DNA from: Streptomyces sp. NRRL B-24484
GTDB taxonomy: Bacteria > Actinomycetota > Actinomycetes > Streptomycetales > Streptomycetaceae
DNA length: 64,000 bases
Assembly: GCF_000717715.1 (NCBI RefSeq)
Contig: NZ_JOAI01000014.1
Coordinates: 62,001-126,000 of the forward strand
Direction: 5' to 3'
The notes beneath the pieces were generated by a model. That model did no database searches and had not been told where the DNA came from. It saw only the letters and a list, made by a program, of their open reading frames with translations. Positions 55,442 to 63,814 of the stretch are shown piece by piece (position 1 is the stretch's first letter; each line of letters opens with the position of its first letter). A program made the position numbers and the translations under genes.

Positions 55442-56464
55442 GTGACCACCACCCCCTGGACACCCGCGGCCGCGGCCGCGCTCGCCGACGCCCTCGACCA
55501 CGCCGTCCTGGACCGCGGTGTCCCCGGCGGCGTCCTCGTCCTCGGCACCGCCGGCACCACGGAGGCGGCGGGCCGCACCGTGACCGCCCGCGGCGCCGTC
55601 GCCCCCGAGTGCGGCCGCGCCGCACCCGACGAGCGCACCCGCTACGACCTCGCCTCACTCACCAAGATCACCGCCACCTGGGCGCTCACCGGCCGGGCCC
55701 TGGCCGGTGGCCTGCTCGACCTGGACGAGCCCCTGCGCGCCCGCTTCCCGCACCTCCCCTCCCCCGGCGGCTGGCTGACCGTACGGCAGCTGCTCGCGCA
55801 CAGCGCCGGTCTGCAGCCCGAGACCCGGCTGGACCGCTACCTGCACCTCGACCGCCCGCTCGCCGAACTCCTCTGCGCCGAACAGCTGGTGGCCACCCCC
55901 GGCACCGAACACCGTTACATCAACCGCGGTTACGTGCTGCTCGGCCTGCTGCTCGCCGATGCCCACGGCACTCCGCTGGACGCCCTCGGCGACCGCTACT
56001 GGAACGAACTCGGCATGCGGGACACCGAGTTCGGCCCCGTCCGGCGCTCGCCCGCGGTGGCGCCGACCGAGCAGCGGCTGCGCGGCGCACCGCGCACCTG
56101 GGGGATCCCGCACGACCCCAACGCGGCGCTGCTGAACGGGATCGCCGGTCACGCCGGGGTGTTCTCCACCGCCGCCGACCTCGCCGCCTTCGCCGAGCAT
56201 CTGCTGACGGCCGACGACCCCTGGCTCACCGCCAGCCTGCGCCCGCAGATCGCGGTCGAGGCCGGCCGCTCGCGCGGGCTCGGCTGGCTGGTCACCGACA
56301 CCGGCGCCGCCTACCACCACGGCTACACCGGGACGAGCCTCTACCTCTGCCCCGCCCTCGGCCGCTACGCCGTGCTGCTCACCAATGCGGTCTACCACGG
56401 CTTCAGCGGCAGTCGGCTGACCCCGCTGCGCGACCGCATCCTCGCGGCGGTCACCGCACCCTGA
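55442..56464 (+). CDS. Serine hydrolase, class C beta-lactamase/esterase fold
   Basis: 340 residues from GTG with GGAGGACGC upstream. Catalytic SLTK (SxxK) in YDLASLTKITATWAL, YINRGY at the position of the YxN motif and HHGYTG where KTG would lie. No signal peptide is visible, so likely a cytoplasmic esterase or D-aminopeptidase-type enzyme rather than a resistance lactamase. Confidence 0.87.
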   Translation: MTTTPWTPAAAAALADALDHAVLDRGVPGGVLVLGTAGTTEAAGRTVTARGAVAPECGRAAPDERTRYDLASLTKITATWALTGRALAGGLLDLDEPLRARFPHLPSPGGWLTVRQLLAHSAGLQPETRLDRYLHLDRPLAELLCAEQLVATPGTEHRYINRGYVLLGLLLADAHGTPLDALGDRYWNELGMRDTEFGPVRRSPAVAPTEQRLRGAPRTWGIPHDPNAALLNGIAGHAGVFSTAADLAAFAEHLLTADDPWLTASLRPQIAVEAGRSRGLGWLVTDTGAAYHHGYTGTSLYLCPALGRYAVLLTNAVYHGFSGSRLTPLRDRILAAVTAP

Positions 56465-56536
56465 GCGGGCGCGCCCCGAGCCCGCGCGTCCGCAGCCGGA
56501 CGTGCGGAGCCGGACGCACGGAGCCGGACGCACGGA

Positions 56537-56568
56537 TGCCCGCACCGGCACAACGGCCGGTGCGGGCA
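56537..56568. terminator. Bidirectional hairpin between hydrolase and lipase genes
   Basis: 13-bp perfect stem TGCCCGCACCGGC/GCCGGTGCGGGCA. A preceding GAGCCGGACGCACG repeat occurs twice. Confidence 0.7.
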
Positions 56569-56606
56569 CCGCGGGCGGACCGGTGGGGCGGACCGCCGCG
56601 GACGGC

Positions 56607-57548
56607 TCAGCCGCAGCCCACCCAGGTGGCGTGGGCCGGGTCGAGCGCGTTGGTCACGTGGTGCAGCGAGGTCGGGTCGAAGGCGATCAGGACGTGCTCC
56701 GAGAGGTCGATCAGGCAGCTGTCCTGGATGGTGATGTTGTCGACGTCCGGCCCGCCGAGGAACTGCGTCCGGTACGGGGTGACCACCTCGTCGAAGACGG
56801 TGGAGATCACCGTGTAGTGCACGCCGGGCACGGTGTCCGGCAGCGAGGAGAGCTTCCGGTTGAACGCCGAGCCGACCACCTGGTCCTTGCAGGCCGGGCA
56901 GGCGGTGTAGATCAGGTCGGCGACCCCGGGCAGGTAGGGGGCGAGGTTGGCGATGCCGGAGAGCGTGGTGCCGTGGTTGGACGGTGCGAGCGCCACCAGC
57001 TTGTCCACCTTGGACGCGCCGCCGAGGAACTTCAGGTAGTAGTTCGGGATCATGCCGCCCTGCGAGTGGCCGACGATGTCGACCTTGGCGGCGCCGGTGT
57101 ACGACCTCACCAGGTCGACGAAGCGGCCGAGTTGGGCCGCGGACTCGGCGGCCGGGCCGAGCCCGCCGATCGGCAGCAGCACACCGCTGCCGGAGGAGGT
57201 GACGCCGGGGACGGTGCCGTAGTCGAGGGCGAAGACGCAGTAGCCCTTGCTCTTCAGCAGCGGCGAGAGCACCAGCCAGTTCTCGAAGCGGTTGGCGAAG
57301 GTGCCGTGCACCAGGACGACGGGGTTGGGGTGGGCTGCCGTGGGGCGGCAGTTCCAGTCGTTGGCGCCGGGCGGGGAGGCGACGGTGTCGCCGTCGGGCG
57401 GGGCCGCCGCCGCGGCTGCGGTCTCGGCGGCGACGGCGGCGGACGTCCCCCCGCCGAGCAGTGCGGCGGCCAGCAGGGCGGAGCCGAGGGCGCCGACGAG
57501 CCTGCGGCGGAGGGTTCTTGCGGAGAAGCAGAGAAGTGGGGTTCTCAA
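56607..57548 (-). CDS. Secreted lipase/esterase, probable TTG start
   Basis: 313 residues from TTG, chosen because GGAGG lies six bases upstream and the signal peptide (RRRLVGALGSALLAAALLGG) follows at once. An upstream ATG (57602) would put the palindrome 57573-57588 inside the coding region. Alpha/beta hydrolase with oxyanion PVVLVHGTFAN, nucleophile GHSQGG, and His in SLHHV. Several Cys (CPACKDQ). Resembles streptomycete secreted triacylglycerol lipases. The neighbouring PucR-type gene may regulate it. Confidence 0.87.
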   Translation of the reverse strand: MRTPLLCFSARTLRRRLVGALGSALLAAALLGGGTSAAVAAETAAAAAAPPDGDTVASPPGANDWNCRPTAAHPNPVVLVHGTFANRFENWLVLSPLLKSKGYCVFALDYGTVPGVTSSGSGVLLPIGGLGPAAESAAQLGRFVDLVRSYTGAAKVDIVGHSQGGMIPNYYLKFLGGASKVDKLVALAPSNHGTTLSGIANLAPYLPGVADLIYTACPACKDQVVGSAFNRKLSSLPDTVPGVHYTVISTVFDEVVTPYRTQFLGGPDVDNITIQDSCLIDLSEHVLIAFDPTSLHHVTNALDPAHATWVGCG

Positions 57549-57572
57549 CTGTTGCCTCCACACCAGAAGTTT

Positions 57573-57588
57573 GTTACCAACAGGTAAC
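57573..57588. promoter_or_regulatory. GTTACC-4-GGTAAC palindrome upstream of the lipase
   Basis: Perfect 6-bp arms with AACA loop in the 105-bp divergent promoter region between lipase and PucR-type gene. Candidate operator; locally AT-rich. Confidence 0.5.
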
Positions 57589-57653
57589 CGGAGTGCCTCC
57601 ATGATGGGGTCGCCGCACCGGTCCTGCCCTCGGGCGTTCCCCAGACCTGGACG

Positions 57654-58928
57654 GTGATTTCTGTGAGCAGTCACAACTCCCCGGTGCAGGTCGCGGGGTG
57701 GAGCGTCCCGACGATCGGCGGCGTCCCCGCGGACCAACGACTGCTGGCCGCGATGCCGGAGCTCGTCCGGGCGGTGCTCGCGGCGCTCCTCGACGCCCTG
57801 CCCACCTACCGGCGGCTGCCGCGCGAACAGGTAGACGGCGAACTCGCCCGCACCACCGAACGCCGCGTCCGCGCGCTCGCCCGGGCCGTCCGCACCGGAG
57901 AGCCCGCCCCGGACGAGGAGTTCACCACCGTGCGGCAGACCGCCGCCCGCCGCGCCGAGGAGGGACTGCCGCTGGACGCCGTCCTGCTCGCCCACCACAT
58001 CGGCCTGGAGGTCTGCTGGGAGTGGATGACCCGGCAGGCCGGGGACGGCGACAGCCCGGGACTGCTCGTGCTCCACCGGCTGCTGCTCGACCACCTCCGC
58101 CAGGTCACCGCCGCGGCCGGCGCCGGCTACTTCGAGGAGCGCCGCACCATGGTCGACGAGCGGCACGCCGCGCGGAACGCGCTGCTCGGCGCCCTGCTCG
58201 ACGGCACCCCCGCCGACGAGGCCGCCGCCCGCGCCGGCCTGCGGCTGGCACCCGGCTACGCGGTCCTCGTCCTCGCCGTCGCCGAGCACCCCGACGAGCA
58301 CGCCGACGGCGTCGACCGGACGGTGGCCGGCCGCCGCAAGCTCCGCCGACTGCGCGCCGAACTCGACCACCGCACCCGGCACTCGGCCCTCTCGGTGCTC
58401 GCCGCCGACGGCGGTGTGGTGCTCGTCCCGCTCGACACCCGACCCGCCGTCCTGCCCGCCGCCGACTGGCACCGCCTCGCGGACACCGTCGCCGCGACCG
58501 CGCGGGCCGCCGGCGCCCCGGTGCTCGCCGCGGGCGCCGCCGCGGAACCGGCGGGCGTCGCCGCGGCCGCCGCCCTCGCCTACGAAGTCCTGGACGTGGC
58601 CCGCACCTTCGGCCGGCCGCCCGGCCTCTACCGGCTCGACGACCTCCTGCTGGAGTACCAGCTCAGCCGCCCCGGCCAGGCCAGACCGCGGCTCGCCGCC
58701 CTGATCGAACCCCTCCACGGGGCGGGCGAGTTGCTCACCACCCTGCGCACCCACCTGGCCGGCGGCCTCAACCGCCGGCACACCGCGACCGCGCTCCACC
58801 TCCACCCCAACACCGTCGACTACCGGCTGCGGCGCATCGCCGCCCTCACCGGCCTCGACCCGGCCCGCCCCGCCGACCTGCTGCGCCTCACCGCCGCCGT
58901 CGCTGCCCACGACGCCGAACGGGCATGA
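57654..58928 (+). CDS. PucR-family transcriptional regulator
   Basis: 424 residues from GTG 57654 (a GTG three codons later is equally possible). N-terminal helical GGDEF-like/RsbT-type region and C-terminal PucR winged helix-turn-helix (LAGGLNRRHTATALHLHPNTVDYRLRRIAALTGLD). Divergent from the lipase across 105 bp containing a palindrome, suggesting local control. Inducer unknown. Confidence 0.85.
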   Translation: MISVSSHNSPVQVAGWSVPTIGGVPADQRLLAAMPELVRAVLAALLDALPTYRRLPREQVDGELARTTERRVRALARAVRTGEPAPDEEFTTVRQTAARRAEEGLPLDAVLLAHHIGLEVCWEWMTRQAGDGDSPGLLVLHRLLLDHLRQVTAAAGAGYFEERRTMVDERHAARNALLGALLDGTPADEAAARAGLRLAPGYAVLVLAVAEHPDEHADGVDRTVAGRRKLRRLRAELDHRTRHSALSVLAADGGVVLVPLDTRPAVLPAADWHRLADTVAATARAAGAPVLAAGAAAEPAGVAAAAALAYEVLDVARTFGRPPGLYRLDDLLLEYQLSRPGQARPRLAALIEPLHGAGELLTTLRTHLAGGLNRRHTATALHLHPNTVDYRLRRIAALTGLDPARPADLLRLTAAVAAHDAERA

Positions 58929-59021
58929 CCGCCGTCCCGCCGGTCACAACTCCGTCCCCGCCTTGATCCACCGGCACCGGCGCTGGCAGGGTGCTGACAC
59001 AGCACCGACAGAGGGGGGCAC

Positions 59022-59285
59022 ATGGGCTTCATCAACCAGGCCAAGGGGAACAACGCGGGCAAGGAGGCGGCCGACGCCTACAACCGCGGCGACTCCGTCT
59101 TCGTCTGGAAGGCCATCGAGGCCAACAAGAACAGCCTCACCACCGGTCCCATGGCCGGCATGGCCGAGCAGATCCAGGCCATCGAGGCCTCCGGCTGGAC
59201 CCTCGCCAACTTCGCCGTCGGCGAGGGCAAGGCACTCGGCGGGGAACGCATCGCCCTCGTCATGCTCTTCCGCCGCCGCGCCTGA
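59022..59285 (+). CDS. Small conserved-type hypothetical protein (87 aa)
   Basis: ATG with GAGGGGGGC immediately upstream. Product MGFINQAKGNNAGKEAADAYNRGDSVFVWK... has an amphipathic N-terminus and a hydrophilic body; ends GERIALVMLFRRRA. No signal or membrane segment. This type recurs in Streptomyces. Function unknown. Confidence 0.7.
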   Translation: MGFINQAKGNNAGKEAADAYNRGDSVFVWKAIEANKNSLTTGPMAGMAEQIQAIEASGWTLANFAVGEGKALGGERIALVMLFRRRA

Positions 59286-59296
59286 GCGAAGCAGTG

Positions 59297-59341
59297 GGCG
59301 GCGGTGGCCGCGCGGCCGTGGCCGCGCGTCCCACCGCCGCC
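59297..59341. terminator. Hairpin between converging small genes
   Basis: 11-bp stem GGCGGCGGTGG/CCACCGCCGCC; serves the 87-residue gene and the Xre gene. Confidence 0.5.
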
Positions 59342-59584
59342 TCACACCCGCTCGGGGTCCGCCTCGGCCGCCGCGAGATCCTCGGACTCCCAGCGCAGCA
59401 GGTCGCCCGGCTGGCAGGAGAGCGCCTCGCAGAGGGCGGCGAGCGTCGCGAAGCGGACGGCCTTGGCCCGGCCGTTCTTGAGGACGGCGAGGTTGGCCGG
59501 CGTGATCCCCACGCGGTCGGCGAGCTCGCCCACGGACATCTTCCGCCGGGCCAGCATCACGTCGATGTCGACGACGATGGGCAT
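59342..59584 (-). CDS. Xre-type helix-turn-helix regulator (YozG-like)
   Basis: 80 residues from ATG, overlapping the upstream DUF2975 stop by one base (TGATG). MSVGELADRVGITPANLAVLKNGRAKAVRFATLAALCEALSCQPGDLL is the YozG-like HTH. Normal partner of DUF2975 membrane proteins; probably autoregulates through the palindrome upstream of the operon. Confidence 0.9.
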   Translation of the reverse strand: MPIVVDIDVMLARRKMSVGELADRVGITPANLAVLKNGRAKAVRFATLAALCEALSCQPGDLLRWESEDLAAAEADPERV

Positions 59585-60075
59585 CAGATCACCTCGTCCA
59601 GCTCGGCCTTCAGCTCGGTCGCCTCGACGTCGCGCGCGACGGCCTGGACGAGCAGCATCCGCAGCACGAGCACGATGAGCGCGACCCCCAGGATCGCCAA
59701 GCCGATCCCGGCCATGATGACGGTGACGCCCGGGTCCTCCCGCTGGCCCGGCGCGTTGATCGCGGTGACCGCGAACCAGACGAGGGCGGCCGCCACGATC
59801 GCACCGATCACGCCGTCCACGTAGCGGAAGGCGGCGTGCGAGAACACCGTCCCGCGCCGCACCATCGCCACCAGCCGCCACACACAGACCAGGGCCACCT
59901 GCGCCGTCACCAGGCCCACGATCGTGACCACGCGGAACGCCGTCAGCGGCAGCGTCCCGTCCTCCGGGTCGCTCCCGCTGACCAGCACCCACACCATCAG
60001 GACCTGCACCAGCACGGTGCCGACGAACACCACCGCGAGCACCGCGCGCAGCGCGCCCACCGTCAACTTCCCCAT
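59584..60075 (-). CDS. DUF2975 membrane protein
   Basis: 163 residues from ATG with GGAGGGACGATTC. Four membrane helices; the conserved RGTVFSHAAFRYVDGVIG stretch marks DUF2975. Unknown function; coupled to the Xre gene by a one-base overlap, so regulator and membrane protein act together, possibly as a sensor pair. Confidence 0.88.
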   Translation of the reverse strand: MGKLTVGALRAVLAVVFVGTVLVQVLMVWVLVSGSDPEDGTLPLTAFRVVTIVGLVTAQVALVCVWRLVAMVRRGTVFSHAAFRYVDGVIGAIVAAALVWFAVTAINAPGQREDPGVTVIMAGIGLAILGVALIVLVLRMLLVQAVARDVEATELKAELDEVI

Positions 60076-60103
60076 GAATCGTCCCTCCATCGAATCGCGA
60101 TGG

Positions 60104-60128
60104 GAATCTATCGATTTTCGATAGATTC
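60104..60128. promoter_or_regulatory. Perfect palindrome upstream of DUF2975-Xre
   Basis: GAATCTATCGA, TTT, TCGATAGATTC: 11-bp arms starting 29 bp upstream of the DUF2975 ATG. The most AT-rich spot in the area; expected operator of the Xre regulator. The rest of 60129-60686 is the halogenase upstream region, with no gene seen and patches of lower GC. Confidence 0.7.
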
Positions 60129-60686
60129 GGCAAGAGGGACCGGCCCCGCGCGCCGCGGCCTGCCGACAGGTGGGCGGCCGACCGCCGGATGCGACCGGGC
60201 GTCCGCGTCGCGACCCGGCCGGGCCGGGCCGGGCCGTCACGCCGGCAGCACCGCGCCCGCCGGCAGGCGTCACTGCCGGATCCACGGGCCCGGGCGTCCC
60301 CGTGCACGGCAATTGCGTCGACGGCCGACTTCGAACTCGCGGCCTGCGCATTCGCACGTCCGGAGCGAGCACATTTTCTGCCGACACAATCGGGCGGCCG
60401 ACCGCCCGGAGTTAGCGTTCGCGCGCCGCGACCTAGTGAAAACGTAGAATTCCGCGGCTTGAACTTCACCGGAGTTCCGAAGAGGCTGTTGGACGACATC
60501 CGGTGAAGTGGTCGTGAACGGAACGAGGAACACCGCGACAGCCGGGCACGGCGGCGGCGCAGCCCGGTGTTCGGCTGATCGGCCACCCCGCGCCCGGCAT
60601 GCGGGAGCGGCGCGAACTCGACTCGAACGCCGCTCGGCCGGCGCCGTCACACCAGCACGCCACTTGGATTGACGAAAGGTGAGTTC

Positions 60687-62180
60687 GTGACTCAGGTAAT
60701 CGTGGTCGGCGGCGGTCCGGCTGGTTCGACCGCTGCCGGACTGCTGGCCAGGGCAGGGATATCGGTCACCCTGCTGGAGCGCGCCACATTCCCGCGCTAT
60801 CACATCGGGGAGTCCTTCTCGACCTCCTGCCGCGTGGTTCTCGACTATCTCGGGGCACTCGAAAAGGTCGACGCACGCGGATATACGTCGAAGACGGGTC
60901 TGCTGGTGCGATGGGGGCAGGAGAAGGACTGGGCCATCGACTGGACGGAACAGTTCGGCCCCGACGTGCGGTCCTGGCAGGTCGACCGCGACGACTTCGA
61001 CACCGTGCTGCTGGAGCACGCGAGCGAGAGCGGCGTCGAGGTCGTGCAGGGCGCGCACGTCCACCGGGTCCTCTTCGACGGCGACCGCGCGACCGGCGTG
61101 GAGTGGACGGCGCCCGGCGACACGGTCAAGCAGGTCTCGCGGGCCGACTTCGTCCTCGACGCCTCGGGCCGGGCCGGCCTCATCAGCGCTCAGCACTTCA
61201 ACAACCGGCGCCCCCACGAGATCTTCCGCAACGTGGCGATCTGGGGGTACTGGGAGGGCGGCGAGCTGCTGGCCGGCAGCCCGTCCGGCGGCATCAACGT
61301 CATCTCCTCGGACGACGGCTGGTACTGGGTCATCCCGCTGCGGGACAACCGCTTCAGCGTCGGGTTCGTCGCCCACAAGTCGGTCTTCGTCGAGCGCCGG
61401 AAGGAGTTCGGCTCGACGGACGAGATGCTCCTGAAGGTGGTCGACGAGTCGCCCGCCGTCCGGGAGATCCTGGCCAAGGGCACCTTCCGGCCCGGTGCCC
61501 GGGTGGAACAGGACTTCTCCTACTCCGCCGACAGCTTCTGCGGCCCCGGCCACTTCCTGCTGGGAGACGCGGCCTGCTTCCTCGACCCGCTGCTCTCCAC
61601 CGGTGTCCACCTCGGCATGTACAGCGGACTGCTCGCGGCGGCCTCGGTCGTGGCGATCACCGACGGCGAGGTCGGCGAGCGCGAGGCACTCGCCTTCTAC
61701 GAGTCGCTGTTCCGCAACGCGTACCAGCGCCTCTTCACCCTCGTCGCCGGGTTCTACCAGAAGCACGCCGGCAAGGACCGCTACTTCGCGCTGGCCGAGA
61801 CCCTGGCCCGGCAGGAGCCGGAGCACTGGCACTCCTCGGCCCAGTCGTTCGGTGAGATCACCGCGGGCCTGACCGACATGCGTGAGGCTGCGGACGCTGC
61901 GGGCCGGGGCGGGCGACCGATCCACGAGATCATCGAGAAGGCGGCGGCCGGAGAGCCCACACCGGTGCAGCAGCTGCTCATCGCCGCGGCTCTGGCGCAG
62001 GCGCGGGCGCAGGGTGACACCGCGCCCGGCGAGCGCCTCACCGCGGCGCCGGGGGTCATCGACGCCAATGACCTGTACGACGCCGTGAGCGGCCTGCACC
62101 TGGTCATGCGGCCGCGGCTGGGGATCCGGTCCGTGACGTCCCTGAAGCACGGCGAGGAAGCTGAGCCGGCGCTCCCGTAG
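60687..62180 (+). CDS. Flavin-dependent halogenase-like enzyme
   Basis: 497 residues from GTG with AAGGTGAG upstream (a TTG 18 bp earlier is less likely). FAD-binding GGGPAG (8-13), GYTSKTGLLVRWG with a Lys (69) at the place of the halogenase catalytic lysine, GWYWVIP (211-217, the halogenase WxWxIP) and FLDPLLSTG (298-306, the FxPxxSxG motif). These define non-tryptophan flavin halogenases, which oxidise chloride or bromide via FADH2. Substrate unknown; no carrier protein gene lies nearby. A terminator follows. Confidence 0.83.
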   Translation: MTQVIVVGGGPAGSTAAGLLARAGISVTLLERATFPRYHIGESFSTSCRVVLDYLGALEKVDARGYTSKTGLLVRWGQEKDWAIDWTEQFGPDVRSWQVDRDDFDTVLLEHASESGVEVVQGAHVHRVLFDGDRATGVEWTAPGDTVKQVSRADFVLDASGRAGLISAQHFNNRRPHEIFRNVAIWGYWEGGELLAGSPSGGINVISSDDGWYWVIPLRDNRFSVGFVAHKSVFVERRKEFGSTDEMLLKVVDESPAVREILAKGTFRPGARVEQDFSYSADSFCGPGHFLLGDAACFLDPLLSTGVHLGMYSGLLAAASVVAITDGEVGEREALAFYESLFRNAYQRLFTLVAGFYQKHAGKDRYFALAETLARQEPEHWHSSAQSFGEITAGLTDMREAADAAGRGGRPIHEIIEKAAAGEPTPVQQLLIAAALAQARAQGDTAPGERLTAAPGVIDANDLYDAVSGLHLVMRPRLGIRSVTSLKHGEEAEPALP

Positions 62181-62214
62181 CCGGCCACCGGGCCCTCCCT
62201 GGCACCGATCCGCC

Positions 62215-62253
62215 CGCTGCCCTCCGCCCCCGACCCGGGTGCGGAGGGCAGCG
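62215..62253 (+). terminator. Hairpin after the halogenase gene
   Basis: 13-bp perfect stem CGCTGCCCTCCGC/GCGGAGGGCAGCG, 13-nt loop, 35 nt after the stop. Confidence 0.7.
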
Positions 62254-62363
62254 GCGTGGGACCCGGGGCACGGCGGAGCGGCGGCCGCTCGCCGCGGCCT
62301 CCTCCACCGGCGTCCTCGGGACGGCGGGGTCCGCGGTGCCGGTCGGCACGCACTCCCACATCC

Positions 62364-62466
62364 ACACGGGCCCCGGCGGTCTTCGAACGCGCCGGCTTCG
62401 CGGACGTGTCGCCCGAAGGGCGCACCCGTGCGGTCGTGCGCCCGCCGGTGCGGGGCCCCACCATCC
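62364..62466 (+). pseudogene. Possible remnant of a GNAT acetyltransferase C-terminus
   Basis: In one frame the gap between halogenase and antiporter reads TRAPAVFERAGFADVSPEG, TRAVVRP, close to the usual GNAT ending (AVFxRAGFxEVxxxxxxRxVMR). No upstream GNAT body or start remains. Weak evidence: only about 25 residues. Confidence 0.25.
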
Positions 62467-62496
62467 TGACGACCGCTCAAGAGGGGCCAGCAGACC

Positions 62497-63738
62497 GTGA
62501 CCAGTTTCCAAGTCCAGTTGGTCTTCATCGACCTGGCACTGATCTTCGTCCTCGCACGAGGACTCGGCCGTCTCGCGGCGCTGCTGCGACAGCCGCCCGT
62601 GGTCGGCGAGATCATCGCGGGAATCCTCCTCGGCCCGACGCTCTTCCACGGCGAGCTCGCCGCAACGCTCTTCCCGGCCGACATCCGACCGCTGCTGACC
62701 GGTGTGTCGTACGTCGGCGTCGCCCTGTTCATGTTCCTCGTCGGCCTGGAACTGGACGCCGGCGCCCTCCGCGGCACGGGAAGGATCACCGCCGGTGCCG
62801 TCGTGGGGTCCACCCTCGTCCCCTTCGCCCTGGGGATCCTGCTGGCGCTCAGCGCACTCCGCTCCCACGAGGGGAAGCACGGCACCGCCTTCGCGGTCTT
62901 CATCGGCCTGTCGGTCTCGGTCACCGCGTTCCCCGTCCTGGCCCGCGTCCTGGCCGACCGGAACCTGGCCCGGACGGCGCTCGGCGGCATCGCCCTGTCC
63001 ACGGCAGCGGTCGTCGACGTACTGGCGTGGGTGGCGCTGGCCGCGGTCCAGGCGGTGGTGAGCGGTGGCAGCCACCACTGGCGCGTTCTGCTCTTCCTCC
63101 CCTACCTGCTGGCGATGTTCCTGGTGGTCAGGCCGCTGCTGCGCCGCCTGCCCGGGCCCGTTCCCTTCGTCGCCGCGGTGGCCGGCACCCTGGTCTCGGC
63201 CGCGGCCACCGAGGCGATGGGCATGCACTTCATCTTCGGCGCCTTCCTCTTCGGCGCGGTGATCCCCCGCCGCACGCCCGCCTCGCGCGTCGCGCTCCAC
63301 GAGCGCACCGGCCAGATCACCGCGCTGCTGATGCCCGTCTACTTCGTGGTCGCCGGCCTCCAGGTCGACCTGGGCGGTCTCGACCTCGCCCAGCTCGGAA
63401 TCCTCGGGCTCATCCTCCTCACCGCCGTCCTGGGCAAGGTCGGCGGAACCTACCTCGGTGTGCGCACCCAGCGCCTGCCGGCGAGGCCCGCCGTCGCCCT
63501 CGCCGTCCTGATGAACACCCGGGGTCTCACCGAACTGGTCGTCCTGGGAGTCGGTCTCCAGCTCGGACTGCTCGACCGGGACCTCTACTCCCTGATGGTC
63601 GTCATGGCCCTGGTGACCACGGCGGCGACCGGCCCGCTGATCGCCCGCATCCACAGGGGCCTCATGGAGATCCCGCTCCCCGAGGCCCCGGCCGACAGCC
63701 GGCGGGTCGAGCCGTCCCCGGTGCGCGGCGGGCGTTGA
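62497..63738 (+). CDS. CPA2-family cation/proton antiporter
   Basis: 413 residues from GTG with AGAGGGG upstream. About 12 helices; KefB/NapA-type features LRQPPVVGEIIAGILLGPT, VALFMFLVGLELD, the substrate-site Asp in STAAVVDVLAWVALA and MGMHFIFGAFLFGAVIPRR; no C-terminal TrkA-N domain. Exchanges Na+ or K+ for protons. Follows the halogenase gene on the same strand but after a terminator. Ionophore or toxic-metabolite self-protection is one possibility, pH homeostasis another. Confidence 0.9.
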   Translation: MTSFQVQLVFIDLALIFVLARGLGRLAALLRQPPVVGEIIAGILLGPTLFHGELAATLFPADIRPLLTGVSYVGVALFMFLVGLELDAGALRGTGRITAGAVVGSTLVPFALGILLALSALRSHEGKHGTAFAVFIGLSVSVTAFPVLARVLADRNLARTALGGIALSTAAVVDVLAWVALAAVQAVVSGGSHHWRVLLFLPYLLAMFLVVRPLLRRLPGPVPFVAAVAGTLVSAAATEAMGMHFIFGAFLFGAVIPRRTPASRVALHERTGQITALLMPVYFVVAGLQVDLGGLDLAQLGILGLILLTAVLGKVGGTYLGVRTQRLPARPAVALAVLMNTRGLTELVVLGVGLQLGLLDRDLYSLMVVMALVTTAATGPLIARIHRGLMEIPLPEAPADSRRVEPSPVRGGR

Positions 63739-63814
63739 TCACCCGGTCGCATCGGCGGTGCCCCCGCGACCGGCGCGTGGCGTTCTCCGAGGGCCGCCCG
63801 CGGGCGACGGCCTG

